Shown here piece after piece: positions 1 through 9,704 of a stretch of DNA of 32,040 bases. Source of the stretch: Smittium mucronatum (Eukaryota; Kickxellomycota; Harpellomycetes; Harpellales; Legeriomycetaceae). The notes beneath the pieces are model-generated. The model searched no databases. It was not told the origin of the DNA and saw nothing but the letters and a program-made list of their open reading frames with translations. The translations under genes and the position numbers were made by a program. Within the stretch, counting starts at the first letter, position 1. Each line of letters opens with the position of its first letter. Where the stretch lies: NCBI GenBank assembly GCA_001953115.1, contig LSSL01007654.1:1-32040 (forward strand), read 5' to 3'.

Positions 1-475
1 TCTCCGCGATCCCAACAATATCCTTGCCTTCAGTCAGAATCCGCCAGCACGCTGATTGGATTGGTGTCGGCTTGTCGAAACTGCTACAACTCGACAACAA
101 ATCCTTGTCGAATCCTGATCCCCCGAAACTCAGGATTGGTGGATACACTTTGCTCATATCTTTTCCTGTCTCCACACTGGTTATTCGCACCCCATTCTGT
201 TGCATAAACTCGACTATTTCGATTTCTGACGATTCCCCAGCCCCTCCGGTTTTTTTAGTATCAGCACCTTCCTTTGACTCCGACTTGGATTTCTTCGACT
301 CGCTCTTTTTACCCTTTGATTTAGATTCCTTTTCCTTATTTTCGGATTTCTTTTCCTTCTTCTCTTTTCTGCCAACTTCCTCAGAGGTAGAACTTCGCTT
401 CTTGGACTTCTTGTCCTTGTTCTTTGAGCCCTTGATATTAGAATTATCAGCAATCTCTGCTGGACTGGCCTTCAT
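1..475 (-). CDS. DBP3: DEAD-box ATP-dependent RNA helicase, Dbp3-like (N-terminal part only)
   Basis: Read on the minus strand from the ATG at 475-473, with an in-frame TGA three codons upstream, the frame stays open for 158 codons to the window edge. The first ~75 residues are a Lys/Ser/Glu-rich tail of KEKKEKK type. Next come a F..QNGVRIT segment and a Q motif (F133, then KPTPIQ to Q140), followed by GKDIVGIAE at 150-158. The window ends just before the expected Walker A (TGSGKT), so motifs I-VI are missing. A lysine-rich tail before this Q-motif arrangement is typical of Dbp3, a nucleolar helicase for 60S subunit assembly and 27S pre-rRNA processing. Dbp2/DDX5-type helicases are the main alternative. 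The plus-strand ORF across the same bases (24-524) is a shadow of this tail. It lies downstream of NUP2 on the same strand, 292 bp away. Confidence 0.78.
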   Translation of the reverse strand, partial: MKASPAEIADNSNIKGSKNKDKKSKKRSSTSEEVGRKEKKEKKSENKEKESKSKGKKSESKKSKSESKEGADTKKTGGAGESSEIEIVEFMQQNGVRITSVETGKDMSKVYPPILSFGGSGFDKDLLSSCSSFDKPTPIQSACWRILTEGKDIVGIAE

Positions 476-767
476 GATTTTTCAGTTTCACTTAATAAAG
501 AAAATTGTTTTTTCTATCCTGTAAGAGAAATAATTTGCGAAACCAAAATTTTATGGAATTATAGTACACTCAGCTAGAAGATTGGGCTACAATGACTAAT
601 GTAGAATTAACTGTTCTTTATAGCTAATAAAAAAATCTTTTATTTTATATCCAAATAGGAAATCCTTTAAAAAAATTGTGTAAAAAAATAAAAAATTTTA
701 AAGAAAAAAATTAATCCAATAAATGATAATATAAAAATGAAAAAAATTAACTGTGAAATCCGATTGG

Positions 768-3378
768 TTAAAGTGTGTCTATCGTAGATTTGATTTTAAG
801 GAACAAATCATTGGATAGCGCTGGAGTCTTTACGCGGATAATATATTTGGAAGTCGAACTGGCAGATTCAAAGGAAATCAGCAGAATATCCTTTGTTCCT
901 TCCTTGTGATGCAGAGGAGTGTTTTTGGTGAGAGATGAGTTTAATGTGACAATGCTTGTTCCATCCTGTCGGCATAAAACACGCGCATGCTTTTTTCCAT
1001 CTTGCTCGCGAGTGTTGAGCCTCAAAAACCCTACTCCCAAATCTACATATTTTGGACCTTGTTCATGATTTGGATCATGTTTGAATATTTTAGCTCTCAC
1101 ATCGTAAACAGTGGTCTCGTCCTCTTCGCCAACACCCTTAGATCCAGCAGATTGTGCTAATTTACTTGGTGAGGAAGGAGCTACTTCCTCCTCATCCTGG
1201 TCATTCGTCGCTGTTTTTTGTTCAGTTTGTACGCTTCCAAAAATACTCGATGGGTTGGGCTGAGAAGTAGTGCTCTGTTTATTTCCAAAAAGGGAACTAC
1301 CTGTGCTATTTCCAAAAAGAGAACTGCCAGTATTGTTTCCGAAAATAGAAGTTGTAGGTGTTGGGTTGGAACTAAAGGAGAAGGCTTTGGCAATTTCTTT
1401 AGATTTCTCGCCAGAGGTATTGGGTGACATAATTCCTGATGTGACTACTTTGTCACCAACCACAAAGGTTGCCAATTTAGGCGCTTGTGGGTTATCATCT
1501 TTTGTACTATCTTTGGAAAATATTTGCACAATTGGTTTCTCTGATTTATTCAATGAATCTTTAAACCCGTTTCCAGGCACAGTGGATACATCGATTGAAT
1601 CTGAATTTTTCTGAGAAAAAAGATCAGATTTTGTTCCAACTCCTGAAAAGATACTCGAACTCGATTCATTTTTGCCAAATAAGCTAGCAGGGGGTTTGTC
1701 ATCGCTGGTTTTACTAGTGGCAAATAATGAAGCCTGGGGTTTTTCAATTTGGGAGTTATTGGTAGATGAATTGCCGCCGATACTAGCTCTAGATCTCGTA
1801 GTTATACCGAAACTGGAACTAGATGTCTCTGTATGGAAATCTGAGGTTTTTTCTTTGCTTTGACTATCGGACGAAAATTGGCTTGTGTTGGATATGCTTT
1901 GCGAAAATAAGGATGTTTTAGGAGGTATGCTACTGGAATTTGAAATAGCATTAGATGCAGAATTAGAGGTACTATCATTTTCAGAAGTTTCTTTAAGAAT
2001 ATCACTGTAATTAGAGTTCAAGGAGTTAATAAAATCTATATATTGAGGGAAAAGTGGTTTAAAATCCTCAAAGGGATCAGATTCGTAGCATTCGGATAAT
2101 GTTTTTACAAAGCTGGAATTGAGACCTCTCAAAGATTTTAAATAATCTTTTATGCGCTCGGTTTTTGGGATGGTTGAGTTATTTTTTTGATTCTGGGTTT
2201 CGGAATCGGTTTGTAATTTATCAGGCCTAGAATTATCTTTATTAAACAATTTGAACGAAGAAGTATTATCTGAACTTATCTGTTTGTTAGCAGAAATACT
2301 GCCAAAATTGTTGAGTGGGTTTAGAGCAGTTTGGTTGGATGGAATTTGAGTGCTGGAATTTTTGGGATCAGAATCAAACTTCTTTGAGAAAAGGTTATTT
2401 TCAATAGGCTTACCAACCAGACTTTTAAACTCGGTTCCAGAGGGAGGAATGTTGCTTTCAGTATTGCTATTGAGAGGGGCCTTGAACAGACTGGAAGAGT
2501 TGTTTGAATCAGTGGTACTTTTAGTGGCAAAGTTGCCAAAGCTATAGCTAGGCATGGTTGGTAGATCTTTAACAAAGCTCTTTGAGGTAGCTGTGGGTGC
2601 GGCAGCACTGTTAGCTGAACCGAAAACAAACCCATTAGTTGAGGAGCTATTGGAAACAGGGTTGTCCTGTGATTTTTCAGAAGAATTATTATTGGTGCTA
2701 TTAAAGTTGAAAGAAACAGATCCTTCGGGTTTAGAGGGAAAAGAATTTTTAAAAGCATTTGAGGAGGGGAATGAACTTCCAAATATACCCGCTTTAGGGG
2801 GATTATTTTGATTTCCAAAGATTGAGTTAGAAGCATTATCTGAGACTGTAGTATCAGAAGTTTCTGTTTGGGTTGATGAGAAAGAATTCATAGAATTTGA
2901 ACCTCCAAACAAACTGGGTGCCGGTTGGTTGGAAGTAGTTGAATTTGAAGAAGGAAAGAGGGAGGAATTACCAGAGTTATTTTGGCCAAATGCAAAGTTT
3001 TTAAAAACAGAAGGTTTATTATCGCTATCATCTTTACTAGGTGTTGATATTTTGGAATCTCCTTTAAGACGAGATTTAGGAACTTTTATCCTAATACAAA
3101 AACGAAAGTAAGTTGATTTTTTTTAAATAAATAGCGGAATGAAGGGTTAAAGAAAGGATCAAACTCATACATTCTATTCTTTAGGACTGATTCGTCAGCA
3201 ACTTTGAAAGCACCACTTTGATCTGACTTTGAAGAATCGCCCTAATGGTAAGAGCGTTTTTTATGTGAATATACAGAATAAAGAAGAAAATGTTGCAAGA
3301 GATGGAATGAGGACTTACCACATCAAGCTCGATCGGATTGTCTTGAGTAATCTGGGTTTCGGCGACTCTTTTAGACAT
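768..3378 (-). CDS. NUP2: FG-nucleoporin of the Nup2/Nup50 family, 3 exons, 817 aa
   Basis: Exons on the minus strand are 3378-3319, 3241-3171 and 3090-768; introns are 77 and 80 bp (GTAAGT..TTAG and GTATGA..TTAG) and the frame closes exactly. The start MSKRVAETQ matches the yeast/metazoan MAKRVA N-terminus that binds importin-alpha. The second intron splits a Met codon within VLKNRMIKVPKSR, the basic patch of this family. A long Ser/Asn-rich region with about a dozen FG dipeptides follows, including a short tandem FGN.TGSSL repeat. It is interrupted at about 357-403 by YLKSLRGLNSSF...FKPLFPQYIDFI, like the helical mid-region of yeast Nup2. A Ran-binding (RanBP1-type) domain occupies about 699-817 (YDVRAKIF..., ARVLCRQDG, end of domain at the stop). 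The protein works at the nuclear basket, displacing cargo from importin-alpha. An ORF call from the internal codon at 2912 would miss about 103 residues. Confidence 0.93.
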
Positions 3379-3967
3379 TTTTGTAGTGTTTTGAATACAA
3401 AGTCTTGTAAATCTGAGAAATAAGACCAACTTTTATTTACAAAAGTGAAAAAAAATAGATAGTTTAAATCTAAAAAAGATTTAAGGCATGAATTACCGCG
3501 TTTTTATTCACCGCACTAATTTTGTTGAGATTTCAAAGGTGAGCCAATTACATGCTTTATAATATTCATTAACAGTATTTATTATCTTTAGGCGATGTCA
3601 AAATACCAATTATGGAAAATGGTGTCGTTCATTTTTTTTCCATAGAATATGCAGAGAAAATGGAAAAGACGGTTGGCCAGATCAGATCAACTTTTTTTTT
3701 TTTTTAATTTGTTAAATTAATTAAATGAGAATCTATTTACTCTTTTAGAGGATGTCAACAGAATCATTAGTTGGCATTATTAGAAGCAGAATAAAGTTTT
3801 ATTTAGCATATAGAAATTAGAAAATATTGTGAGAAACTAAACTAAGCAAAGGAGGTACCAATCTATCATAAAGACTACCATAAAGAAAGTAGAGAGCTCC
3901 CCCCTTAACGCAACAATAAATAAAGTGCGGATTGGGAAAATGTATATATTCTGGTGAGCGACTCTTT
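3379..3967. other. Intergenic region between NUP2 start and TRM112 end; possible small plus-strand spliced ORF
   Basis: This 589-bp stretch lies between the NUP2 start codon and the TRM112 stop codon. An ATG at 3488 on the plus strand opens a 17-codon exon (MNYRVFIHR...EISK) that ends at a good 5' splice site (GTGAGC). About 53 bp later comes TTTAG followed by GCGATGTC, and a second TTTTAG/AGGATGTC pair lies near 3750. Joining the first two pieces gives only about 35 residues (A M S K Y Q L W K M V... then stop), and I recognise no family. The rest is A/T homopolymer-rich. It may hold a small gene divergent from NUP2, a non-coding transcript, or only promoter and 3' flank sequence. Confidence 0.25.
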
Positions 3968-4345
3968 CTATATCTCATGTTCGGCTAGAAGCATGTTGGG
4001 AACTGAATTCCTGATTGGATAGATATGACCGCAACCGTTGCAGACCATTTGACCTTCTAGGACATTGGTTTCTAGCAAGAGCGAATGCAATGCTTCCAAG
4101 ACTGGCTCATTGTCTTCGATATTTTCTGGGGCCTCTTCAGGCAGTTTGTTGATTCCTAGCTGTTGGCAGCTAGTGCGAAGAGCATTCCAATCAACTCGTG
4201 GGTACATCCTAACTAGAAATTCGTTATTACGTTCCGCCTCTATCTCTTCGAGTTGGCAGTTTTCTAATTTCAAAGGGAAGTTCTTGCTGGAATCATCACA
4301 TCCCTTGACATGGCACTGAAGCATGTTATGTGTTAGTAGTCTCAT
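3968..4345 (-). CDS. TRM112: Multifunctional methyltransferase activator Trm112
   Basis: A single-exon gene of 125 aa, close to the usual length (~125-135). The start MRLLTHNMLQC matches the family's MK.LT.N.LQC opening. The four cysteines of the zinc-binding domain are visible as C11, C16, C102 and C105, in C....C and VCNGCGHIY contexts. A central helical insert includes VDW (51-53), and the tail IRNSVPNMLLAEHEI matches the conserved IP.MLL...E.. ending. Trm112 is the obligate partner that stabilises several methyltransferases: Trm9 and Trm11 on tRNA, Bud23 on 18S rRNA and Mtq2 on the release factor eRF1. It is not the partner of Dnmt2, whose gene lies about 3.4 kb further on. It starts 260 bp downstream of the end of the AAA+ gene on the same strand. 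Confidence 0.96.
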   Translation of the reverse strand: MRLLTHNMLQCHVKGCDDSSKNFPLKLENCQLEEIEAERNNEFLVRMYPRVDWNALRTSCQQLGINKLPEEAPENIEDNEPVLEALHSLLLETNVLEGQMVCNGCGHIYPIRNSVPNMLLAEHEI

Positions 4346-4604
4346 ATTCGTCTAGATTCCTTTCAAAAAAAAAATTCTAATTTATTTACACCAATCTATA
4401 TTCAAAAAAGAATTAATAAAAAAAAACTTGATGCGAAAGTTTAATATTTTTTTTATTGGAGAAGTATTCATAAAATTTTGCAGTATGAAATTATGCAATG
4501 GATTTTTAACCAATAGAATGTGGTTAAATCTAAATCTGATTGGTAAAAATGCGCAGAATCAACGAATTAAATCTAAATATAAATATATAGAAATTCTTTC
4601 TGAA

Positions 4605-7244
4605 TTATTTGAATAACAGCACTTTTTCTATAGCAGAGTAAAAATCGCTCTGAACAAGCTCAATTTTTTCGTTAAAAGATTGATCCTTTTCTTTATTCCC
4701 TTCAGATATGCCCAGGTTAGACAGTTGGGATTCAAGTGATCTTGATCTAGCCAAGGCAATTAAGCAAGCTGATCTGACAACAGAGCTTATTTCTGCACCA
4801 GTGAATTCAGCTGTTTTTACTGCAATTTTTTTAAAATCCACTTTATTCAAATCGTAATTTCTAGTAAGTACTGTAAATATTTCAATTCTTTCTTCATAGC
4901 TAGGAGCAGGGATGTATATTTTCATATCCATCCTACCTGAAATAAAAATATGCTATTAATCATTTAAAATAACACGGAGCTTTCGCGATTTTCATTAAAA
5001 ACAATACCTGATTGAGTCAAGTCGGAACTAACCAAATCTAAAGCGTTTGTAGCAGCCAACACAATAACTTTGAAATCACCGTCTCTCAATATGTCAATCT
5101 CCATCAATAATTGCGAAACCATCTAAATAATACTGTATATGTTTAATCGCCTTAGAAAAATTATACATATTGTCCCAAAAATAATAACAAACTACCTTCT
5201 TTGTTAAATTTCCCGAACCCTCATAATTTCCGAACAATGATTCAAGCTCATCAATGAAAATTATAGTGGGTGCTGTTTTTTTAGCTGTCTCAAAAACGTT
5301 GGAAATTGCTTTTTCTGACCTTCCAATCTAATAAAACTACATTTTTTAAAGTGATTTTGTTTTTTCTAATTAAGTGGGAGGATCTTACTTCTGCCTTGAC
5401 GAAATCAGATGAAGAAATAACCATAAAATTATATTTAGATTCAGTTGCGACCGCTCGTGCAAGCATTGTTTTTCCTGTTCCTGGAGGTCCATACCTACAC
5501 AGTGATATATATTAATAGCGCTTAAATTTTTACTATTGACTCTTTTCCATATATTTTGCTTTAAATATGGATTAAATAAATACAAAATAAAAAAATAGTA
5601 CATTAAAATTCCAACAGGAGGTTTGACTTTGAGTGACTTGAATGATTTTTCGTACTTTCGTGGCCATATAACCGCTTCTTCGAGCAATCTCTAATATTTA
5701 CAAAATTTAAATGGAATTTACAGTGATAATTTCCAAATAATGAAACTTTTTATTTACTTTAGCTTCAGATAATCCCCCAATATCATCCCAGTGCACATAA
5801 TTCTGCTTTGGTAAAACTTTGAATAATAAATCAGAAGCAGTTGGCAAAACTGATCGTTTGGCCTCAACTAAATCTCTTAGCTCTATTTTTCTGTTTTCTA
5901 ATTAAATGAATTTTTTTAAAAATTATAGATAGATTGTTTTCAGAAATAATATTTACCTAAAAGACAATTGAATATGGCCCTAGTCACAACCAAACTTACG
6001 TCAGCTACTGTGAACCCGAAGCATATCTTTGGTAAATCGTAAATAGCTAATCTTTCAATCTTGTGTTTTTTTAAAAAAAAATTAAATGCCTCCCGTATTT
6101 GACCTTCTGTTAATGTAGATATTTCCAGCTTTTCCTTTTACATCAAATTAAAAACAAAAAATAAATTTAGAGAATTTACTACCAAACAGAACAAAAAAAA
6201 TATCCAGAAAAAGTAATTCCAAATAAAATGAAAAAAAATATACCTCAAATAAAGATAATAGTGCTGTATCGATTTTATCAGAATTGCTAGTAGATCCTAT
6301 CTATTAAAATTTCCGGAAAAATATGCAAATAAATCAGAGCTTTTTTTTTTACGGAAAATTGCTATTTTTTTTTGCCAATAGTCGAAATTTTAATCTCGTT
6401 AAAAAAATATTATCATTATCTGTACCATTATACATGTATTATTTTCCCTGCTCATAATTTCGAATCCGTTAATCAAGCCTACTACACATTTTTCATCGCT
6501 GAACAGTTCCAAATCCTTAAAATGGACTATGAAATATTTTTGATAATTTTAAAATAAATAAATAAAAGGCTACATGGATTAAAAGAACAGCAACCATATC
6601 AACTTGGTTTTAAAATTTCATTGGCTTACAAATGCATTTATCTAGTCTTGAAGCTTGACTTAGTATTCGGATTATTTCTTGTGGAACAAAATCTGGATTT
6701 ATTGAGCTGATTACGCCTATATTTACTGTAGATACCTAAATTATAAACAATCAAATAAAAAACTCATTCAACTCGATAAAATTCTGGGAAAGAAATTTCA
6801 AATAGCTCAAATTTTTTTTAAAATTACCGTAAATCCATATTTTTTTGCAGCTAAATCTACGAGCAGTGATTTTCCTACCAAATAGAAAAATTTTGAATAC
6901 TTTTTTTAAATCAATTCAAGGCTAACGCAACGTTCGAAAGATCAAAATGTTTATTCATTTTGGTATTTACTAAGAAGAAAATTTTCTTATTTACCACTTC
7001 CACTATCACCGGATATTAAAAGGCTTTTTCTTTTTAAATTTTCTGATCTCTTTTCAGTAGAAACCAAAGTTTCGAAAACACATTCTAGCCTAAAATATTT
7101 TAGCAATTTGTTAAAAAGGGCGAATGAAGCTAGTTAAAATGATGTTTTTGAATCTGTTTATATTGTGTTAATAGACTTGTATTAAATCTAATTTAACCTT
7201 TCCCCAGTATCGCCAAATATCTTTATCATGTCTGAAGCTCGCAT
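4605..7244 (-). CDS. Compact tandem AAA+ ATPase (CDC48/AFG2/PEX1-PEX6 clade), 13 exons, 514 aa
   Basis: Minus-strand exons: 7244-7198, 7089-6995, 6874-6828, 6735-6630, 6526-6426, 6300-6244, 6134-5957, 5897-5758, 5690-5602, 5494-5389, 5327-5196, 5122-5008, 4936-4605. They sum to 1545 nt, exactly in frame; a TAA lies in frame two codons upstream of the ATG. D1 starts almost at once: Walker A GDSGSGKS at 43-50, then IFHFKDLEL where Walker B should be (K102, D103), sensor-1 Asn replaced by Ser137, and no RPGRFD arginine fingers. The linker carries WDDIGGL (about 248-254). D2 has Walker A GPPGTGKT (289-296), Walker B IIFIDELE (D348, E349), sensor-1 N392, and one retained finger Arg (R406). The pore-loop position before IGRSE is Glu322, not an aromatic. 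D1 decay with an active D2 recalls Pex6, while [10 protein letters not shown] and VGRSEK-like features fit AFG2/SPATA5L1 or Pex1. No N-domain is present, so I give no symbol. Confidence 0.82.
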
Positions 7245-7757
7245 TTTTATTTATATAAGGGTCTTCGATATATTTGAGTTATCAAATATTACTCTTAGTG
7301 GGAACTTCGACTTTCGCAATAAAAACTCGAATTGGCACTTGAATGTAAATTTTTTTTGATTAAAGAAATCATGAATGCATCAGAGAAATGTTAAGTTACA
7401 AACCATTTGTTTGAAAATGCCAATTTAAGATCAGGAATAAAGCATTAATTGAAATTTTGTTGATTCGCTGAATATTTGGCTATAGCCAATAGATCAACGA
7501 TTATGGCGCTGGAAATTATCTATGTGGCAAATCAGCATCAATAGTAAAAAATAAAAATAGACAACATATTGGCTAATCAAGAACAAAATTGGCAGTAATA
7601 AAACTCAAGAAAATCAGACTATAAAAATTGTGACAACTTCCAAAAAAATATTAACTAATAGACATTAAACCAATATTACTACTAATATTCATAACTGAAA
7701 TTACTGTTTCTTAAAAAGCAGATTTAAACTTGTTTTTTTTGTCTCCAAAGAATAAAA
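7245..7757. promoter_or_regulatory. Shared divergent promoter region of the AAA+ gene and DNMT2
   Basis: These 513 bp separate two start codons pointing away from each other. I looked for further upstream exons of the AAA+ gene on the minus strand and saw none with a family-like peptide. A TATATAAATA stretch lies only about 5-15 bp upstream of the AAA+ ATG, too close to be a normal TATA box, and is likely just composition. No specific factor sites could be supported. Confidence 0.4.
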
Positions 7758-9507
7758 ATGGATCTCAGAGTGTTAGAGTTTTACAGTGGAATAGGTAAAT
7801 TTTCATTCAATCCTTTCAATGATTTTTGATAATAACTTTAGATTCCTTCCCTTTTAGGTGGAATGGTACGATTTTTTTCTTTTTCCTGAATTTTAGACCT
7901 TTACTCAAACAAAAAATCTTCTAACACGAATATTTCTATTCCTTTATGCAGATTTTTTTTTAAATTCTTTGTTTTATTGATAGCACTTTGGATTTAAACG
8001 TGCTGGAATAAATGCTAAAGTACTACAAGCTTTTGATATCAATCCCTCTGCTAATAATGTCTACAGAAAAAATTTTCCGGAAGTAAAAATAGTTCAGGTA
8101 TACATCTATCCTTTTTACCTTAAGATTTTTTTTTTATTTGATGTATTTTTGATATATTTTATTATTTACTCTTCTTGATTGGCGTGGCTCTGATAATAGA
8201 GGAATATAGAGGCTTTGCCTTTGGCCTACTACGAAAAAACAGGAGCTAATTTCTGGACCATGTCCCCTCCTTGCCAGCCGGTTAGTTTTTTTTTTTTTTG
8301 ATTTTTTCTTATAAATAAGCTTATGATATCGTTCTGACTCACTTTTTTTTTTCTTGAAAAATTAAATTAAATTTTTAATTAAAAATCATAGTATACAAGA
8401 CAGGGACATCAAAAAGGTTCTTTGGATGCTAGATCCAAAAGTTTTTTATATTTGATAGACCTTCTAGGAAAACTCAAAAACAAACCAACATACATTTTAC
8501 TAGAAAATGTTGCTGGCTTTGAGGTTAGTATTACTCCCATCATATAGATATTAATAATTTTAAACGCTTTTCAAACATTAAATTTATTTTATCTCTTTTT
8601 TTTTTAACAAAAAGACATCAGACTCACACGAAATGTTTCTAGAAAAATTAAAAGAATGTGATTATAAAGTCGAGGAGTACTTGTTGAATCCTTTACAATT
8701 TGGATATCCAAACTCAAGAACTAGATATTATTTACTGGTACTTGTTTAATCATTTTTTATCTAAAAAAAAATTTATTTTTTTTTTTAATCTTTTTACAAG
8801 TTATTGCTATTTTTTGTTTACTTTCTTTTTTCTAATAGGCAAAAAGGCGACAAATTGATAATTCTGATTTTTCTAAAACCATTATACCAGATAGCTCAAA
8901 ATCTAGTTTCGAAATCTCTGATGGAATTGCAAACGGTTATAATTCTTATAGTGATAGCAACCTTTTATATACTATAAAGGGAGTTGAAATGGCAAACCCT
9001 GTCTTTGAAAATTTGCCAAATGACTCTGGTTCTTCAAACGGCTCACTTAAAAAAATAAACTTTGAAAAATCTATATTTAATGATAGTTCAAGTCATAAAA
9101 TAAGTGATTTTATCGATAATTTGACGGAAGCTGAATTTAAAACTTATTCAATTGATCAAAAAGTGCTTGATACTCATGGGTACGTTTTTGATGTGGTCAT
9201 GCCCTCTTCATATCGATCATGCTGTTTTACCAAAAGTTACAAACACTATAACGAAGGAACCGGATCGGTCTTGCAAATTTCTGGAACTGTTGGGATCGAT
9301 AAGCAAACGTCTCTAAACACCCGGTACTTTACTGAATATGAAGTTGCTAGACTTCTCGGTTTCCCCAATGAATTCACTTTTACCGGAGATTTAAACCAAG
9401 ATCATCCCGAAACTGTTACTTTAAAACAGCGTTATAAACTTCTTGGTAACAGTTTAAGTGTCGTAGTTGTCTCAAATCTTATCACTAGACTTGTAAATCA
9501 TTTATAA
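7758..9507 (+). CDS. DNMT2: tRNA (cytosine-38-C5) methyltransferase, DNMT2/TRDMT1 family, 7 exons, 387 aa
   Basis: Exons: 7758-7794, 7858-7865, 7984-8097, 8200-8280, 8392-8523, 8615-8737, 8839-9507, totalling 1164 nt in frame. The enzyme transfers methyl from S-adenosylmethionine to C38 of tRNA-Asp and related tRNAs. Motif I is LEFYSGIGGMHFGFK (residues 6-20); the catalytic PPCQP loop has Cys78; ENV is 118-120; motif VIII-like R.R is R159/R161 in GYPNSRTRYYLL. The family-diagnostic CFTK..K.Y.EGTGSVLQ is near 294-310, and the C-terminal RYFTEYEVARLLGFP and KQRYKLLGNSLSV are motifs IX-X. The length equals human TRDMT1 (about 391). The CFT motif separates it from true DNA methyltransferases, so I do not call it a genomic methylase. 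Exon 2 is only 8 nt. The gene converges on ThrRS with 197 bp between stop codons. Confidence 0.95.
7858..7865 (+). other. DNMT2: 8-nt micro-exon of the DNMT2 gene
   Basis: The eight bases GTGGAATG are flanked by TTTTAG upstream and GTACGA downstream. Exon 1 ends with ATA G, and exon 3 opens with CAC TTT GGA. Only inclusion of this piece gives GIGGMHFG, the invariant SAM-binding motif I of the family. Skipping it would also shift the frame. Confidence 0.85.
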
Positions 9508-9704
9508 TGTATATACTTCACCCAATTGGCTATATTCTATTACCAAATTCAAAAAAAAATTAAAAAAATTAAAAAAAATTCATTCTCAGGAGCCTGGTAT
9601 TGGGATCCAAAAATTGGAAAATCTATCATTATCTACTATCTCTTATTTATATAATTAGAATATTTTTTTCTCTAATAGAATTTCTAAACCCATTCTTCTA
9701 AATA

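Noticed and set aside
24..524. 166-codon plus-strand ORF at the left edge
   Set aside because: It is antisense to the Lys/Ser-rich tail and Q motif of the DBP3-like helicase, which has clear family motifs on the minus strand.
1218..2836. Several ORFs of 63-171 codons on both strands inside NUP2
   Set aside because: They are shadows of the FG-repeat gene; repeats rich in Ser/Asn/Phe codons leave other frames open.
2912..2912. NUP2 start at this position
   Set aside because: The codon here is TTG, and the FG-repeat frame continues upstream through two spliced exons to a family-typical MSKRVAE start at 3378.
7758..9507. A genomic DNA cytosine methylase that could explain the AT-rich, CG-poor DNA
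   Set aside because: The CFT motif, length and motif spacing are of the Dnmt2 tRNA methyltransferase type; nothing in the gene points to DNA targeting or repeat-induced mutation.
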